DNA from: Prorocentrum cordatum
Lineage: Eukaryota > Sar > Dinophyceae > Prorocentrales > Prorocentraceae
Reading direction: 5' to 3'
Assembly: GCA_963575745.1 (NCBI GenBank)
Contig: CAUYUJ010012669.1
Coordinates: 386,501-450,500, forward strand
DNA: 64,000 nucleotides
The position numbers were made by a program, and so were the translations under genes. This document shows positions 10,325 to 21,604 of this stretch, in pieces. Position 1 is the first letter of the stretch. Each line of letters begins with the position of its first letter. The notes beneath the pieces were generated by a model, which worked only from the letters and a program-made list of their open reading frames with translations, had not been told where the DNA came from and ran no database searches.

Positions 10325-10510
10325 GTAGTGGTGGCGGAGAACAATCCCTGTCTTGGTGCGGTCCAGGACTTCCTTGAGCGTGGGGGGGGCGCCCTTGGGG
10401 ATGAGCACGTGCGAAGTGCAGCTCAAGCCGAGCAGACCCCCCCCCCTGGTCGATCTGCGCCACGCCGCCCGTGATCGGGATCATGGCGCGGAGCAGGCTT
10501 GACTGGGACC
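10325..10510 (-). pseudogene. Possible ABC-ATPase-like coding fragment
   Basis: On the minus strand a frame reads SSLLRAMIPITGGVAQID, which resembles the helix and strand that follow Walker A in ABC ATPases, preceded by an AG that could be an acceptor. A run of about 13 G/C bases (plus-strand C) then breaks the frame, and a second frame continues LLGLSCTSHVLIPKGAPP without stops. There is no Walker A, Walker B or signature motif and it is antisense to the surrounding transporter gene. It could be a chance frame. Offered only as a candidate. Confidence 0.2.
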
Positions 10511-10588
10511 GAGCTTAAAGCAAAGGTCCTTGAACCAGCGTGCCTACGGACATGTTGAGTTTTCTCTCTGTCTGTCCTGGAGAGAAGT

Positions 10589-11260
10589 TGTTCGACCTTC
10601 AACCTTCGAACGCCCCGCAAGGACCACAGTAAACAAAGTAAAACAAGTAATAATTGAAGCCGCCGTCGGCACTGAGAAAACGGCAATAAAAAGCCATGAA
10701 GAGGACAACAGGGAACGAGCATGGAGGGAGAAGGAGGGGAGAGGATGGGGAGGGAGATAAGGAGGAGGAGGAGGAGGAAGAGGAGGAGGAGGAGGACGGG
10801 GACGAGGAGGAGAAGGACAGGGATGAGAACGAGGAGGAGGAGGAACACCAAAAGGAGATGAGTAGGGAAAAGGAGAAGAATGGATGAGGGGAGATTACGG
10901 GGAGGGAGAGGAGGAAGATGAGGAGGCTGTTCGACCGTCAACCTTCGAACGCCCTGCAAGGACCACAGCAAACAAAGTAAAACAATGTATACTTGAAGCC
11001 GCCGTCGGCAGAGAGACAAGGACAAGAAACAGACACGAAGAGGACAAGCGGGAACGGGCATGGAGGGAGGAGGAGGGGAGGAGATGGGGAGGGAGAGAAG
11101 GAGGAGGAGGAGGAGGAGGAGGAGGAGGACTGGGACGAGGAGGAGGAGGACAGGGATGAGAACGAGGAGGAGGAGGAAGACCAGAAGGAGACGAATAGGG
11201 GAAAAGGAGAAGAAAGGATGAGGGGAGATGATGGGGAGGGAGAGGAGGGTGATGAGGAAG
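10589..11260. repeat. Tandem duplication of a ~340 bp unit with GGA tracts
   Basis: The unit TGTTCGACC(T/G)TCAACCTTCGAACGCC … AAGCCGCCGTCGGCA … GAAGAGGACAA … GGA-repeat occurs at about 10586-10925 and again at 10926-11260 with modest divergence. Both copies end in GGA/GAC purine repeats. Confidence 0.8.
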
Positions 11261-11344
11261 AGGAGGGGGGCGACGACGACGAGGACGAGGAGGGGGAGAA
11301 GGAGGATTTGGATGAGGAGAAAGAAGGCGACATGTATGATCACA

Positions 11345-11480
11345 GGGGGGCGAGAACACACACACATATCTATGCATATATATATATATGTGATACATAT
11401 ATATATATATAGATATGTGTATATATACATATGTTTGTGTGTATATATATTTGTGTGTGTATGTGTGTGTGTGTGTGTCC
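11345..11480. repeat. CA/TA/GT microsatellite
   Basis: Alternating CACA, TATA and TGTG runs, with no gene. Confidence 0.9.
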
Positions 11481-11805
11481 CTGGGCCCCTTCACCCCGTG
11501 GATGGCAGGAGGGCCGTGGGGGCGCCTCTTCTGAGGGGAGCCCCCCCCTTGCCCTGCTACGTTTTTTCTGCCGCCCCTGCTCCTGTGCTGCAACGGCGGT
11601 AAGCTCCCAGGAGGCCCGATGAGGGCCAAAGTCAGGCAGGGCCAGGACGAGGGTAAGTCCGTTCCAGAGTGTTCGGGAACGCTCTCGGAGCGTTCCTGAA
11701 CGCTGTGAGAAGGCCGCGGCGCCCGATACATCCTCCAGAGCCATCAGATCTCAGAGATTTTCTGTTTCTCCTCACCCGAATTCATCCGTGCCTTGCTTTC
11801 GTCGT

Positions 11806-12310
11806 GCGAAAGCCTTCGAGAACGAACCTTCGAGGCAGCATCCAGACGCTTCCCTCCTCGACCCTCGAGGGTCAACGGCAGGTGAGTCGCCTTGCACCAG
11901 ACGGTGCTCAGGCAAGATACGGTAGGGTCATGCGGCGTTGGCGCGCCGGCGACGCCTGCGAAGGCGTTCAAGGTTGAACTCCGCATGATCGAACGACGCG
12001 GAGGAACCGAGGGGCACGGTAACGCCACAGGACCCGACGGCTTTGAACCTGGAACGATCGGGGCCGCGATCAGTTCAAGGTGGACCGATCGACGCGGTGT
12101 CAGAAACCTCTGCGCGCGCCGACGCCGCACGACCCTACCGTACCGCTCCTCATCCTGAGCTGCGGCGTAGGCTCCCAGGAGGCCCGACGAGGGCTAAGCG
12201 TTCGAAGCGAGCCCTCGAGACAGCATCGGACACTCCCCTCCTCAACCCTCGAGGGCCAAGGGCAGGTCGGCCGCCCTGCGCCAGACTGTGCGCAGGCAAG
12301 ATACTTCATG
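11806..12310. repeat. Two diverged copies of a ~120 bp unit
   Basis: Unit with CCTTCGAGA(A/G) … CTCCTC(G/A)ACCCTCGAGGG … CAGAC(G/T)GTGC(T/G)CAGGCAAGATAC at 11806-11925 and 12195-12305. GCTCCCAGGAGGCCCGA(T/C)GA also occurs twice (about 11601 and 12168). 12310-13190 has no recognised gene. Confidence 0.65.
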
Positions 12311-13209
12311 CCGCAGCACAGGAATCGGGTGTAGCCGCTCCACCTCCGCCTCCTCCTCGTCTTCCTCCTCTCCCCACGCGGCCGATCGGCCCCGCCCCTT
12401 CAGCCTCCACACAGAAAACAGCAGCACCAACAGCACACACAGCAGCAGCAACAACAATCATAAGTTCCAGAGTGTTGCTCTTATCTGTTCGCGTGCCATG
12501 CAACACGTATATCCCAAACCCTCGAGCGCTTGGTCTGGATTTGTTCGGGCTGCCATCTTCATCGATGCTTTACTTGTTCGTGCCGCTTTATCTGCACGAT
12601 TCTCGAGAGCTGGTTCCCTTTGCCTTGGCGGCAGGGTCGCCTCGGCTGTAGGTTTCTCCTATAGTGGTGGTTGGGCTTTTAAGTTTACGTGGTCGTTCAT
12701 GGAGCTTGGGCTCAGATCTATCAGCATACATGGCTGGTGCTTCCTTACTTCTGGTATGGGCCAGTGTTTAAGCTACTCATGTGCGTGGCAGCCGCTTTTG
12801 GCAACCACGCTGCCCGTTCTTCCCGCCTCGTCTCTGTCTCTGCCGCGATTAGCCACGGAGTGCACGGGTTACTCGGTCGTTCCTTCTGCCCCTCCGAAAT
12901 TGCGCTGGAAAACCTCGATACCCGCCCTCTTCGTCTTCGATCGTGCCCCCCTGGGGGTATATCTTCCTTACCTGCGACGCGTATTTCGTGCAGCCCCTGA
13001 GGCAGGGGACGAGAGGACTGATGCAAGGAAAGGACAGGGGGGAAGAAGGAGGATGGAGCACGAGAGAGAGTAGCGAAAGGGGGGCTAGGAGCAGAAAGCG
13101 CGGGGCAGAATCAGACGGGCAGATCGGGCGCTTAGGCCCTAGAAGGCGGGCCCAGGCGGCCAGGTCGAGCAGGCGGGTTTCTGAAGCTTGCGTCTTGCAT
13201 GAAAAGCGC

Positions 13210-13440
13210 GGAAGTCTCGAGCGATAGCGCGATTCCAAAATGAATCTGGAGGAATCCACAGCGAGGGCGTGATTCCTGAGTGTCGAGGGCGCGGCTTTTG
13301 AACAAATTGGAAGTCCCACGCGAGAGCGCGATTTCTGCACAGATTTTGTGGACATCCCGCGCGAGAGCGCGATTTGGGAACACATTGTGAGGAAGTATCC
13401 TGTGAAACAACAATTGAAACAACTGACTGTGCCCAGAGGG
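13210..13440. repeat. Short tandem repeats around GAGAGCGCGATT
   Basis: About five diverged copies of a 45-60 bp unit carrying (G)AGCGCGATTT or similar, followed by a variable A/T-richer segment. Confidence 0.6.
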
Positions 13441-13469
13441 CGGGGATCAGCAATATCTATTCCTAAGGA

Positions 13470-13660
13470 ATGAGAACTCAACAACAGCAGCAACAACAAC
13501 AGCATTACCAACAACAACAACAACAACAGCAGCCAACAACCAACAACTGCCAACAGCCAACAACAATAACAGCAACGACGACAACAGCAACAACAACAAC
13601 AACAGCACAGCAACAACAAGAACAACGACAACAACAACTGCAACAGCAACATCAACAGGA
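13470..13660. repeat. (CAA)n/(CAG)n microsatellite
   Basis: CAA, CAG and ACG triplets giving poly-Gln frames. It ends about 140 bp before the next ABC-A exon. Confidence 0.88.
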
Positions 13661-13799
13661 CTCAGGTGCGCCATATGCGGACGGCTGGCTCACAGGGCCC
13701 GCTGCACCACGTGCGGCCGTGCAGCCTCGACCCCCCTCAAGGGTCGAAGGCAGGCCTCCGCACCGCGCCCTGCTCCCCCGTCGGGTGCACATCGCCAAG

Positions 13800-13905
13800 G
13801 ACAACCAGCTGTCTCCGGGGCTCACCGTCGGCGAGCAGATCCGCCTCTTCGGGCGCCTGCGCGGCCTCCGCGGCCCTGGGCTGGAGGAGGAGGCCCCCCT
13901 CCTTC
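13800..13905 (+). CDS. ABC-A-type transporter, exon after the Q-loop
   Basis: Reads NQLSPGLTVGEQIRLFGRLRGLRG, closely matching 'D.L..xLTvrEhLxfyaRLrGv', the stretch that follows the Q-loop in ABC-A ATPase domains. Joined to the Walker A exon it restores CPQD-NQLSPGLTV. The exon continues with a Glu-rich segment (GPGLEEEAPLLRALL) in the helical subdomain, and its donor is unclear (between about 13880 and 13930). The ABC signature (LSGG), Walker B and H-loop exons should come next but were not found downstream in this window. They may lie in frames I failed to recognise, or the gene may be broken here. Confidence 0.58.
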
Positions 13906-13929
13906 GAGCCCTTCTTCCAGTCCGGGTCG

Positions 13930-14165
13930 TAGTCCTGGTCAATCCTCCTCGTCCTTCTCCCCCTCCTTTCGCTAGTCCTCGGCCTCGTCATCCCTCTCTT
14001 CCGCTCTCGCCTCCCTCTTTCTCTTCGTCCAAGCCATGCTTCTTTTCCGCTCTCACCTTCTCGTCCTCGTCCTCGTCCTCGTCCTCCTCCTTCACTTCAT
14101 CCTCCTCCTTGTCCTTCTCCTCCTCCTTCTCCTCCTTCTCCTCCCGTGGCCCCCCTTCGGGGCGG
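13930..14165. repeat. TCC/TCG-rich low-complexity tract
   Basis: Pyrimidine-rich triplet repeats (CTCCTCGTCCT and variants). 14165-14780 has no recognised gene. Confidence 0.75.
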
Positions 14166-14788
14166 GCGGCTGACCGGCGCAAGTGCGGGGGCCTCCCGGT
14201 TGCCACCAGGGGACCGTTTCCAGATGAGGGGGAGGAGGGGGGAGAGGCGGCCCAGCCTTCTTGTACAAGCTTGGCCACCGAGGGAGGAGGGGAGGTGGGT
14301 GGAGCGGCGGGGCCACTGAACCGTAGCAGATGTACTTGCCGTAGACGTAGTGCCTTGGTGGTGACATTGTACACGCGGTACCTTGCCTGTAGCGTTGTAG
14401 ATGTGGTACATGCACGTAATACCGTTGTCTGTAACGCTGTAGTAGTTCGTGATATTCCCCTGCTTGAGGTAGGCCGGTCTCGCCATGACTCCCTCGAGTC
14501 GTTTTTTGCCAAGTCGAAGTGCTCAGCTTTACACTTGTCTTCGTTCGAGCAGGTATTGTTACTTCTCGGTAGTTCCCTTCTGCTTCACGTTGCTCTCGTT
14601 GTTCTCGTTGTCGCACTCGTCTTCCTCCTGTCGTCGTAGAAGTTTTGCATAAAGTATAGGCATGGGTCGCTGGCCTATGGGTATCCCTATCTGGTGCGCC
14701 TCGTAGTGGTCACGACCGGGCAATCGCGCCCCCGTCCTTGTAGTGGCGGTCACCGCTCATGTCCATGGGCACCATCATGTCGTAGGGT

Positions 14789-15700
14789 TTGTTGTTCGTG
14801 GGGTTCATGAGTTTTGATCTGGCCCTGATGGCGAAGGCCTCTGTAATTGACAAGTCCGTGTCGGACGAGGCCCAGGCTCGCGTCGCCACTGCCGGCCGCA
14901 GGCTGCCAGGGTTCTACGCTGCCCGGCCGAACGGTGACCATTGGCAGAAGTTTGATGACGCCCTCCGCGCCCGCCCTGCCCGACGCGTGGTGGTGACAGG
15001 GAACAAGGCTCACGTGTTTGCAAGTTGCGGCGGCGCTCCTGGTGGCCCAGCCCCTGGCGGCGCTGACGGCTCCGACGTTTTGCCGCCGCAACACCCGTTC
15101 GCACGTGACTCCTGCCTCTGCGACCCCGTGGCGCAACAAGGATTGTTTTCTGCCCCCGGCGGTGTTCGGCAAGCAGCTGGTGCACGGCCGCCAGTTTTAC
15201 AACCGCCTCCTCCAGTGGTTTCGCACTCTGGTGTGGCCAGACCGTTGTGATGCTCTTCCCCGCGACTCTTACGGCACCGTGCGCCTGTTGGAGTTGGCGG
15301 TGTCTTACGAGATTCACACGCAGACGCGCCTCCAGGTGAGCGAAGGCCCCGGCAAGTGGCGCCTGCCAGAGTTGCACCCGTCCGCCGTTTCGCCCCAGAC
15401 ACTCAAGGCCAAGAGCATGCTTGTGCAGGAGGGTGATGTTGGTGCTGCAGCAGCACTCTGTGGGGCTCGCGGCAACAGTCCGCTGCTTCGCCCGCTCGTG
15501 GCACATGTTCGGCTGCACGCAGGAGGCGACCACACAAGCCCTGACGATGCGGCCGCTGACGGAGTGCCGAGCCCTGTGCACGCAGCTCGAGATCTTCTTT
15601 TTGGGACCCCGTTGTCCAGAAGAGCAAGCTGCAGATGGACCGCGTCTTCAAGACAACCTTGGGTGGTGCTTCTCTGATCGACATCAGGGAGCGCGTCGTT
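14789..15700 (+). pseudogene. Degraded retroelement-like ORF (tentative)
   Basis: Coding-like stretches change frame. 15018-15460 reads FYNRLLQWFRTLVWPDRC followed by LLELAVSYEIHTQTRL, and then a different frame (15460-15600) gives ATVRCFARSWHMFGCT. Segments of the form 'W…L+WP…+ELAVDYE..TG' are, as I recall, common in C-terminal parts of repetitive LINE-associated ORFs in dinoflagellates. No catalytic motif is visible. The alternative is a spliced gene of unknown function. 15700-16660 has further GC-rich open stretches (for example MAADDGTLTYLSLACVAGHP near 15841) that I cannot assign. Confidence 0.3.
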
Positions 15701-16970
15701 GACGCCGACCCTCTCAGCGCGGCCGCGCCCTGGGCGCCCTCGCGACGGCTGATCTTGAACCCTCTGCCAAGCAGGGGGACGGGAGGCAGCGTGCGGCCGC
15801 CGCCCTCCGTGCTCGTGTGCAGCAGGAGTCCATTGTCCACATGGCGGCGGATGACGGCACACTCACGTATCTCAGCCTTGCGTGCGTGGCCGGCCATCCT
15901 GCCAAGCAGGCGCGGCAGGGCATCGCCTACGATGAGGAGGGCTGGCACCGCGCCCGTGCCCGACTGCATGGTGGTCGGGCGCCACGAACCGCAATCGTTT
16001 GTCTGCCACTTCTGGATGGCATGTGTTCGGATGCGACGCGCAGAATTCGTTGTGGGAGTACCTCTCATGCTACCAAAAGGTCAACCAGCATGAGCTCAGA
16101 CGTGCGTGGCGGAGGCCATGCCTGGGCTTCCCTGGGGGTGCTTGGCCGGGCGCTCGTCCGATTGCAGTCAGTCCGTCTTCTTCTAGGGCTGCTGGGGCCC
16201 GCAACGGTGCTTCTTCGCCTTCTCGCGCGGCCCTCACTTGTACCTCTCCTTCTTCCTCCTCATCTGGGGCCCGCAATGGTGCCCGCCCGTCTGCTTGTCT
16301 GCGATTGTCATTGCCGGGCCGCCGTTACGCCGGGCTTCTTTGCTGGGTGGCGACCCTACGAAGGCGATGGTGATGCTGGAGGTGGTTCCCGACGGCAACT
16401 ACGTCCATCAGTCGCGCGCGTGGTCTTTGCCGAGTGCCCCTCGCCACGTCTGCGACCATTGCGCGGTCCTTCAGCGGATTCTCCTCAAGTTCTCCGAGCA
16501 ATGCTGCCCCAGTTATCTCTACCAGGACGAGTGCCTGGGCGACGAACAGCGCTGGGTGGAGTGGTGCGTTGGCTTTGCGGAATCACAGCTGAGACAGACA
16601 TTCTTCGACCACCTCGCCAACGACGATAATTGTGTTGTGGTTCAAATTATATCCATGTAAATTTGTGCTGGCCTCCAGGATAGGGAGGCGGAGTCGCGAG
16701 CGGTATTGTTGATGGAAGTGTCGTCCATGGATGCTTTTGCAAGCGCGCCACTCCGCGTGCAATGTGAGAACTTCAGAGACCGGGGTCCCCGCATCTTCAT
16801 GGACCCACGGCTTCAGACGTAATTATTTGGAGATGGTGATCTGCGTTGCTGCGTCCTTGGGGGTGGCGGAAGATTCAACCTCCGTGCCTCCCGCCAGCCA
16901 GCGTGACCACCCATCAGATGCCCGCCTGTCATGATGACGACCGTGGGCTACCGATTCCGCCATTCCCCAG

Positions 16971-17169
16971 GATTGCTTCATCAGGATCCCAGCACCAGAC
17001 GCCAAACGCGAGAAGTGGATCCCGATATCTTTGGCGACTGGCGAGGATGCGCTACCTCCTGCTCAAGAGCTCGCCCCCGACGGCGACGCTGGTTTCGTTC
17101 TCAAGCAGAACGCCATGATCAACTACAGCTTCAACGTCGGCCCCCTGGGCGTCGGCTTCACGACCCCTG
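16971..17169 (+). CDS. Unassigned internal exon
   Basis: A clean 199 bp exon-like segment, bounded by ATTCCCCAG|GAT on the left and CCCCTG|GTGGCT on the right. It reads DCFIRIPAPDAKREKWIPIS, then PPAQELAPDGDAGFVLKQNA and MINYSFNVGPLGVGFTTPG. The composition is balanced and unlike the surrounding low-complexity translations, which is why I think it is real. I do not recognise the family. Neighbouring exons were not identified: sequence to either side (16660-16970, 17170-17500) gives Arg/Pro-rich frames with no similarity to known domains. It could belong to a gene downstream of the ABC-A transporter. Confidence 0.4.
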
Positions 17170-18240
17170 GTGGCTCGGTCAGCGGAGCGGGCGGGGCGCG
17201 AAGAGACGCGCGCCCCCCTCGCGCGCGAGGTTCCTCGTCCACCCCGCGTTCGCCCCCCAAACCACCCCTGGAGGGCATGCAGGCCGCGACGTCGATGCGA
17301 ATCCAGCAGTTGCAACGAGGGGAGTCCCTGGAGCCCTGGAGGTCCCCTACGGGCAAAGGGCCATATTCCCTTTCGTCCTCGACCTTTTTCTTCCCCTCTG
17401 GATCGGCTTTTGGCTTGCCTTCAAGCTGCGCCTCAGACGCGAGGCGTGGGCGCATCGCCCAAAGAAGAAATCGGTTCGCCAGCGGGTGCCCCATTGAGAT
17501 TTTTCGTTCCCCCTATGGCCCCTGCGATTCCGATGGGTTATGGTGCTTCCCTGATGGTTCCAAATGTTGGTGACCCTTGTGCCCCTGCATTTCCTACAGC
17601 AGAGTTTCTTCTGCGTGCTTGTGTTGCAGAAGACCAGCGGGTAAACGCGCACTTTCGGGCGTCCGTGCGGATCCCTTGCGTCGGCGCAGACCCCACCTCC
17701 GCGCATCCTCGGCAGCGCCCCCTGCGGTGACCCCAGGCGCACTGCGCGCCGAAGGGTGCGCGGTTAGGACGGAGGCCCAGCGTTAACCCGAGGACCCCGC
17801 GAATACTTCCGCAAGTTGTTTCGTTCGAATGTACCCCAGAGGCTTGGCATTCAGAGATTTGAATTTTTGGTTTTTCAAAGCGGGGTCCTTGGAAGTCCTG
17901 ACCCTCTTCGCTCGGGCCGAAATTGTATCTCGAGCCATGTTTTGGCGGTCTCCGTGCCTGGCGAGGGCCCCTGGAGGCCGAAAACGGACAAACAATATGT
18001 GCGTTTTGTTTTTCAAGTCTAGACGCTTCGCGTCTCTATGCACCTGCATGCCCGTTCAGGGGCTGTCATGGCACCTGGATTGCACCGGCTTCGGCCCCCT
18101 GGGCGCTGCCGTGAGCCGCCTGATCCGCGGCCCTGCGCGCGTTAGGTAATTTAGTCGCGTCCGCGGCCCGTTCGCGACCTTCCGCCGCTGGCGCTTCCGC
18201 CTGCGGCTGTAAAAAAAATACCCGCACCCGCCTGTCCAGA
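17170..18240. other. No recognised gene
   Basis: Several short open frames, none resembling a known family. 17810-18010 is less GC-rich and contains no repeat found elsewhere in the window. Confidence 0.4.
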
Positions 18241-18244
18241 GACG

Positions 18245-19420
18245 ATGCCCAGAGGATTTGCCTCGATCAGGGAAGTGGACAGCACGCAGATGAAGGGTCC
18301 CTCTTGGAGCGTTCTTGCGACACTCTTGGGCACACTTGGGGCCGTCTTGGGACTCTTTTGGGCCTCTCTTGCGTCTTGGGGGCCTCTTGGCGGTCCTGGG
18401 GGCCTCTTGGAGCGTCTCGGGGGACCTCTTGGGGCCTCTTGGGGGTCTCTTGTGAGCCTCTTGGCGGCCTCTTGTGAGCCTCTTGGCGGCCTCTTGGGCG
18501 CCTCTTGGGCCCCTCTTGAGGCTCTCTTGGGAGCCTTTGGGGGCGCTTGGGTCCATCTTGGAGTGCATCGATCAAACAAGAGGGGAGCATGAATTAGCGT
18601 TGCCCCTCGGGAGCCCCAAGCGTCGCCTCTTGGGGCGCTGATGGGGCGCTCTTGGAGCGCTCTTGGGCGCTCTTGGTGCCGTCTTGGGGCTCTCTTGAGC
18701 CTCTATTGGGCCCTCTTGGCCCATCTTGGAGCCATCTTGAGGCCTCGGATGGCCACAGCAAGCGAGAAGGCGAGAAAGCAACAAACATGTTTTCTTAGTT
18801 TGGGGAAGATGTTGCCCTCTTCGGGGCCTCCTGGCGGAGCTCTTTGGCAATTGAAGCCGTCTTGGAGTGATCTTGGGGCCTCTCGGAGCATCTTGGGGGC
18901 CAGCTTGAGGCATCTTGGGATATCTTGAGCCATCTTGCAGGTCATCTTGGGCCCTCCCAGGCGCTCTTGGAGCCATCTTAATCAGCGCCCCCGCCCCCCC
19001 CCCCCCCAGGAGGCCAAACTGTGGCCAACACTTTGGTAAAACCAATGGTCTTGGCATTCTCGCCGCGGCATCTTGGGGCGTCTTAGGTGCCTCTGGGGTG
19101 CTCCTTGGGGCCTCTTCGGGGTCTCTTGGGAGCCTCTTGGGGGGCATCCTGGGGGCCTCTTGGGGGCCTCTTGGGGCCTCCTGAGCACCTCTTGGGGCTC
19201 TCTTGGAGCGCCCTTGGGAGCCTTGGGGACCATATTTGGGCCATCTTGGAGGACATCGACCAAACAAGAGGGGGGCTCAAATTAGCGCTGCAGCCCCCCC
19301 ACGAGGCCAAACTATGGCCAAAACCTGGATGTAAACCAATGATTCTGGCTTCCTCGCCGAGGCCGTCTTGGGCGCTCGGACACCTCGCGACCGGCCCCGT
19401 CCAGGTCCAGGGGAGGGGTA
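18245..19420. repeat. Composite CTTGG-rich repeat element, copy 1
   Basis: Long runs of degenerate GCCTCTTGGGG units. They are interrupted by conserved segments: GATCAAACAAGAGGGG at about 18569 (and GACCAAACAAGAGGGG at 19257), GGCCTCGGATGGCCA near 18741, GAGGCCAAACT(G/A)TGGCCAA at 19010 and 19300, and a terminal block CCCCGTCCAGGTCCAGGGGA at 19396-19415. The same blocks occur in reverse order and orientation at 26283-26940. ORFs through it are repeat artefacts. Confidence 0.72.
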
Positions 19421-19542
19421 TGGGGAAGGGGTCAAGCTACCCGCCCACCCGCAAGCCGTCTAGCTCACTCCCACCCGCCCTCCCGACACATAAGTAACAC
19501 CCGAGCCTGGGCATGTTCAGCGGTCGTTTTTGGATGGGCAGC

Positions 19543-19790
19543 TACTTGGAACCAAAGCCGACCCCAGGTGCGCGACGCTTGGGCGAGGTGCGCCACGCGT
19601 GCCAGGGGCGCCACGCGCGCCAGGCACCCCTGGGGCCCGAGCGTGCAAGGCACGCCTGGTGCGCCAGATGCGCCACCTGCCCCAAGTGCGCCAGGTGTGC
19701 CGCGCACTCCAGCCGCGCCAGGTGCGCCACGTTCGGGGCACGTGCAGAGTGCGTCAGGTGCGCCTGCGCACGTGACAGCACACATCGGGA
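19543..19790. repeat. Degenerate GGTGCGCCA short-period array
   Basis: Variants of GGTGCGCCACG / GGTGCGCCAGG about every 9-18 bp. 19860-20110 has two diverged copies of a CACCCCCGCCG…TG(T/C)CAAAAAC segment. Confidence 0.65.
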
Positions 19791-20119
19791 AACACGTCGG
19801 CCCCCGCCGTCCTTGTCGAAAACCAATGCCCATCATTGTGTCTAGTGGCCCTGCGCACGCCAGGTCACGCGCCACCACCCCCGCCGCCCCTGTCAAAAAC
19901 CACTTGAGAGTGATCGCGGGATGGCCGCGCATGGTCCAGATTCAGCCGCAATATGCATGTGGTATTGTTTGTTTGTTCTTTGTATAAAAAACAGGGGTGG
20001 TAGCCCTGCGCACAGCAGGGAATATGCTGACACCCCCGCCGATCCTGCCAAAAACTATATAAAGTACTCGCGGGCCTCACGAACATCACTCAAGAGTTTG
20101 CCCCAAAGTGTACTTCGCA

Positions 20120-21390
20120 TTGATTTCTTCGAGGGATGATGGGTGCCGCATCGGGTTGGCCGCGCATGCTCCAAATGTGGAGGCAGAGTTCGGATTGTGT
20201 TGACAGGGGTGGCGGGGGGCGGACCCGCATGGGGTGGGCATGGTTCCAGGTTGGCCGCCAGCCCGGTGGGGGGGTTGTAAACTAATAAGAAACAGTGATA
20301 AAACCCTTCCCGAAGGGGAAAAGGGGCAGATGGAAAACACATTAGACCACTTACGCCCTAAAGGCCCTACAGGGCTGGTGATATTACATTGGAGGTCTTG
20401 GCGCGCATTGCCCAGGTGGTTTGGACCAGAGCTGGAGACACGCATTACCCATGTGCTTTCCAGCGTCATGAGTGGTCCATGAGCTCATGGCTTGCCCATT
20501 AGCTGACAGAAAAACGTGTTTGAATGTTTGTTTTTGGTGTGCGCGACATGAGCTTATATTGTTTCTGGCGGAGGTCTTTGATTTACTATTGCGTCCGTCG
20601 TTCTAGGAGCATGTGGTTGTCTGAACGTTTCGCACAATATTCTCTTGGTCGCAGTTTTGTTCCGTGGTAGGTTTACAGGAAACCGAAGTCCATCGGCCCT
20701 TGCTCTTTGCTGCGCAGATCGTGCATCTCTCACGATGTGTTTCCGTTTGTATGGAGCGCTCGCAAAGAGCTGCCTCGTGTGGAGAAAATGCTGGGCACGT
20801 TTCGGGTAACTTTCAAGACGCTGGGAATATGGGTGCGTATTGCGCGGCCAGCCTGGGCCAGTACTGGAGGCCCGCACTGCCGCGCGCCACTTCACGCGCC
20901 CGGCCCTCGCGTGGCCAGGCGAGGAGCTGCCCCTCTGTGCGTGCTCCCCGCGCGTGCGCCCAGCTCCGCATGCTGAGCTCCTGCAGCCACCGGGTATGCC
21001 TCCATGACTCCAGCCTACTGGCGTTGCGCCGCTGAGCAGACCGTGGCACGCCTCGGCCCCGAGGAGCCGCCCAGACATCTGGCGTCTCGGAACAATCTGG
21101 ACGGTTTTTCACAGCTTTCGGCCTCCTGGGGCCATCACCGGGCCGCGGGCCCGTCAAAGCCGGCCTTAGAGCCTAAGGGAAGTGGTCGAGAGATCGGGGG
21201 CCCGTGTCTCGAACAAATCGAGACGCCAGATGTCTGGGCGAGAGACGTGCCCTGAGATGCGACTGCAAAGTTGCGACTTTCTCTTTCTGCGGCATCCTGG
21301 GGCCCGATACAGGGCGAAATCGCCGGGTATGGAAACATTGCGACGCCAAGATCCCCAGGATCGCTGCACGTCTCGGCCCCGGGGAGCCGA
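20120..21390. other. No recognised gene
   Basis: Low similarity to any coding family. 20275-20375 carries ACCACTTACGCCC…AGGGCTGGTG, a dispersed motif repeated near 28855-28885 and 29150-29180. 21400-21550 has a coding-like frame ending in poly-Asp (EARWLVRALDLGAYDEPRAW) but it has a stop upstream and no visible acceptor, so it is not called. Confidence 0.35.
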
Positions 21391-21548
21391 GGGACGTGGC
21401 CCGACGCCGCCCCTAACGATCGCTGGCTCGCGAGGGACTGGCGGCTGCGGGATTCCCGCCTTTTCCGCCCGCGGAGGCGCGCTGGCTGGTTCGCGCGCTG
21501 GACCTCGGAGCCTACGACGAGCCCCGCGCCTGGGCACCTCCTGATCGC

Positions 21549-21553
21549 GACGA

Positions 21554-21604
<51 letters not shown>

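Larger units (their letters stand above)
4286..13799 (+). other. Giant (9.5 kb) ABC-A intron, GA-AG or GT-AC
   Basis: Inferred because CAG at 4285 and GAC at 13800 join to give CPQDNQLSPGLTV in frame. AGGAC is present at both boundaries, so the cut could be GA…AG (4286/13799) or GT…AC (4289/13802). Inside lie two repeat cassettes (5684-8380), CT/TA/GTAT microsatellites, an inverted repeat array (9195-10320), a duplicated GGA-rich unit (10589-11260) and further duplications. 4700-5180 contains sequence repeated at 21805-21905 (AATGGGTCGAGACCTCTG). No exon in the sense strand was recognised inside. Confidence 0.5.

Noticed and set aside
16238-16660. 140-codon ORF with several Cys (HVCDHCAVLQ)
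   Set aside because: Possibly coding, but no family, no boundaries and a competing frame of equal length. Left unassigned.
18245-19300. Pro/Arg/Lys-rich ORFs on the minus strand (up to 231 codons)
   Set aside because: They arise from degenerate CCAAGAGGC units, with no stable protein pattern.
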